Assembly: GCA_002724975.1 (NCBI GenBank)
Contig: PBQF01000092.1
Location: forward strand, 1-7,550
Length of the DNA: 7,550 bases
Source of the DNA: Parcubacteria group bacterium
Lineage (GTDB): Bacteria > Patescibacteriota > Minisyncoccia > Phycocordibacterales > GCA-002724975
Direction of reading: 5' to 3'
Part shown: one piece after another, positions 7,464-7,550 of the stretch
How the letters are laid out: every line of letters starts with the position of its first letter
Position numbering within the stretch: position 1 is the stretch's first letter
Program-made: the position numbers and the translations under genes
The notes under the pieces: model-generated
Database searches by the model: none
Told to the model about the DNA's origin: nothing
What the model saw: the letters and a program-made list of their open reading frames with translations, nothing else

Positions 7464-7550
7464 ATGGCACTAACAAAAATAGGTACACTTGGTATAGCTG
7501 ATGATGCTATTACGGCAGCAAAACTACCGGCAAACTCTGTAGATAGTTCA
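7464..7550 (+). CDS. Partial tail-fibre-like protein, N-terminus only
   Basis: Twenty-nine codons are visible and the frame runs open off the right edge, so the end given is the window edge. The start MALTKIGTLGIADDAI is typical of marine phage tail fibre and tail-collar proteins as I recall them. It continues into AITAAKLPANSVDSS, the beginning of the I-T-x-A-K-L / S-V-x-S pattern often seen as a repeated helical or stalk region. ATG at 7464 has AGGA at 7452-7455, eight bases upstream, partly overlapping the tandem stops of the preceding gene. Length, domain content and receptor-binding role cannot be judged from this fragment. Confidence 0.7.
   Translation, partial: MALTKIGTLGIADDAITAAKLPANSVDSS

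Noticed and set aside
7459..7466. TATAAATG, one base off the T4 late promoter consensus, at the start of the fibre-like gene.
   Set aside because: It overlaps the start codon, so a transcript would begin inside the gene. The A-rich bases are the spacer after the Shine-Dalgarno.
7240..7488. A minus-strand open frame with a hydrophobic N-terminus opposite the small fibre-related gene.
   Set aside because: The plus-strand gene here has a good Shine-Dalgarno and a recognisable motif. The hydrophobic antisense translation is a by-product of the opposite strand's codons.
7256..7550. Possible programmed frameshift joining the 64-residue protein to the fibre-like gene.
   Set aside because: Tandem stops TAATAG end the first gene, no slippery heptamer is seen near 7440-7450, and the second gene has its own Shine-Dalgarno and ATG.

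Overview
The window looks like part of the virion-structure (tail or fibre) region of a tailed marine phage, most likely a T4-like myovirus of an AT-rich host such as SAR11/Pelagibacter or a low-GC picocyanobacterium. Three things support this: the DNA is strongly AT-rich, genes are packed with almost no spacing on one strand, and nearly the whole window is a very large phage structural protein whose motifs I recognise from marine myovirus virion proteins (DUF4815-type N-terminus). The host assignment is inference. Nothing in the window identifies the host directly.

Layout, all on the + strand: (1) positions 9-7031, one uninterrupted gene for a 2340-residue multidomain virion protein. (2) 7033-7266, a 77-residue protein with a nearly perfect heptad coiled coil. 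(3) 7256-7450, a 64-residue protein resembling a module I associate with the N-termini of marine phage fibre proteins. (4) 7464 to the window end, the first 29 codons of a protein that starts like a tail fibre. Junctions are a 1-base gap, an 11-base overlap and a 13-base gap, and the genes use frames 3, 1, 2 and 3 in turn. No non-coding stretch exceeds 13 bases. There are no tRNAs, CRISPR arrays, insertion sequences or convincing terminators.

The four genes probably form one late transcription unit. The large protein would be a tail, baseplate or fibre-attachment component. The two small proteins could be connectors or assembly helpers for the fibre that begins at the right edge. I see no sign of a new defence or metabolic system. 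The notable content is the architecture of the large protein: three copies of one glycine/alanine-turn module, two copies of a second beta-type module (the first carrying an insertion), a short acidic repeat and a Gly-rich basic hinge. The small-gene cluster next to it is also worth attention.
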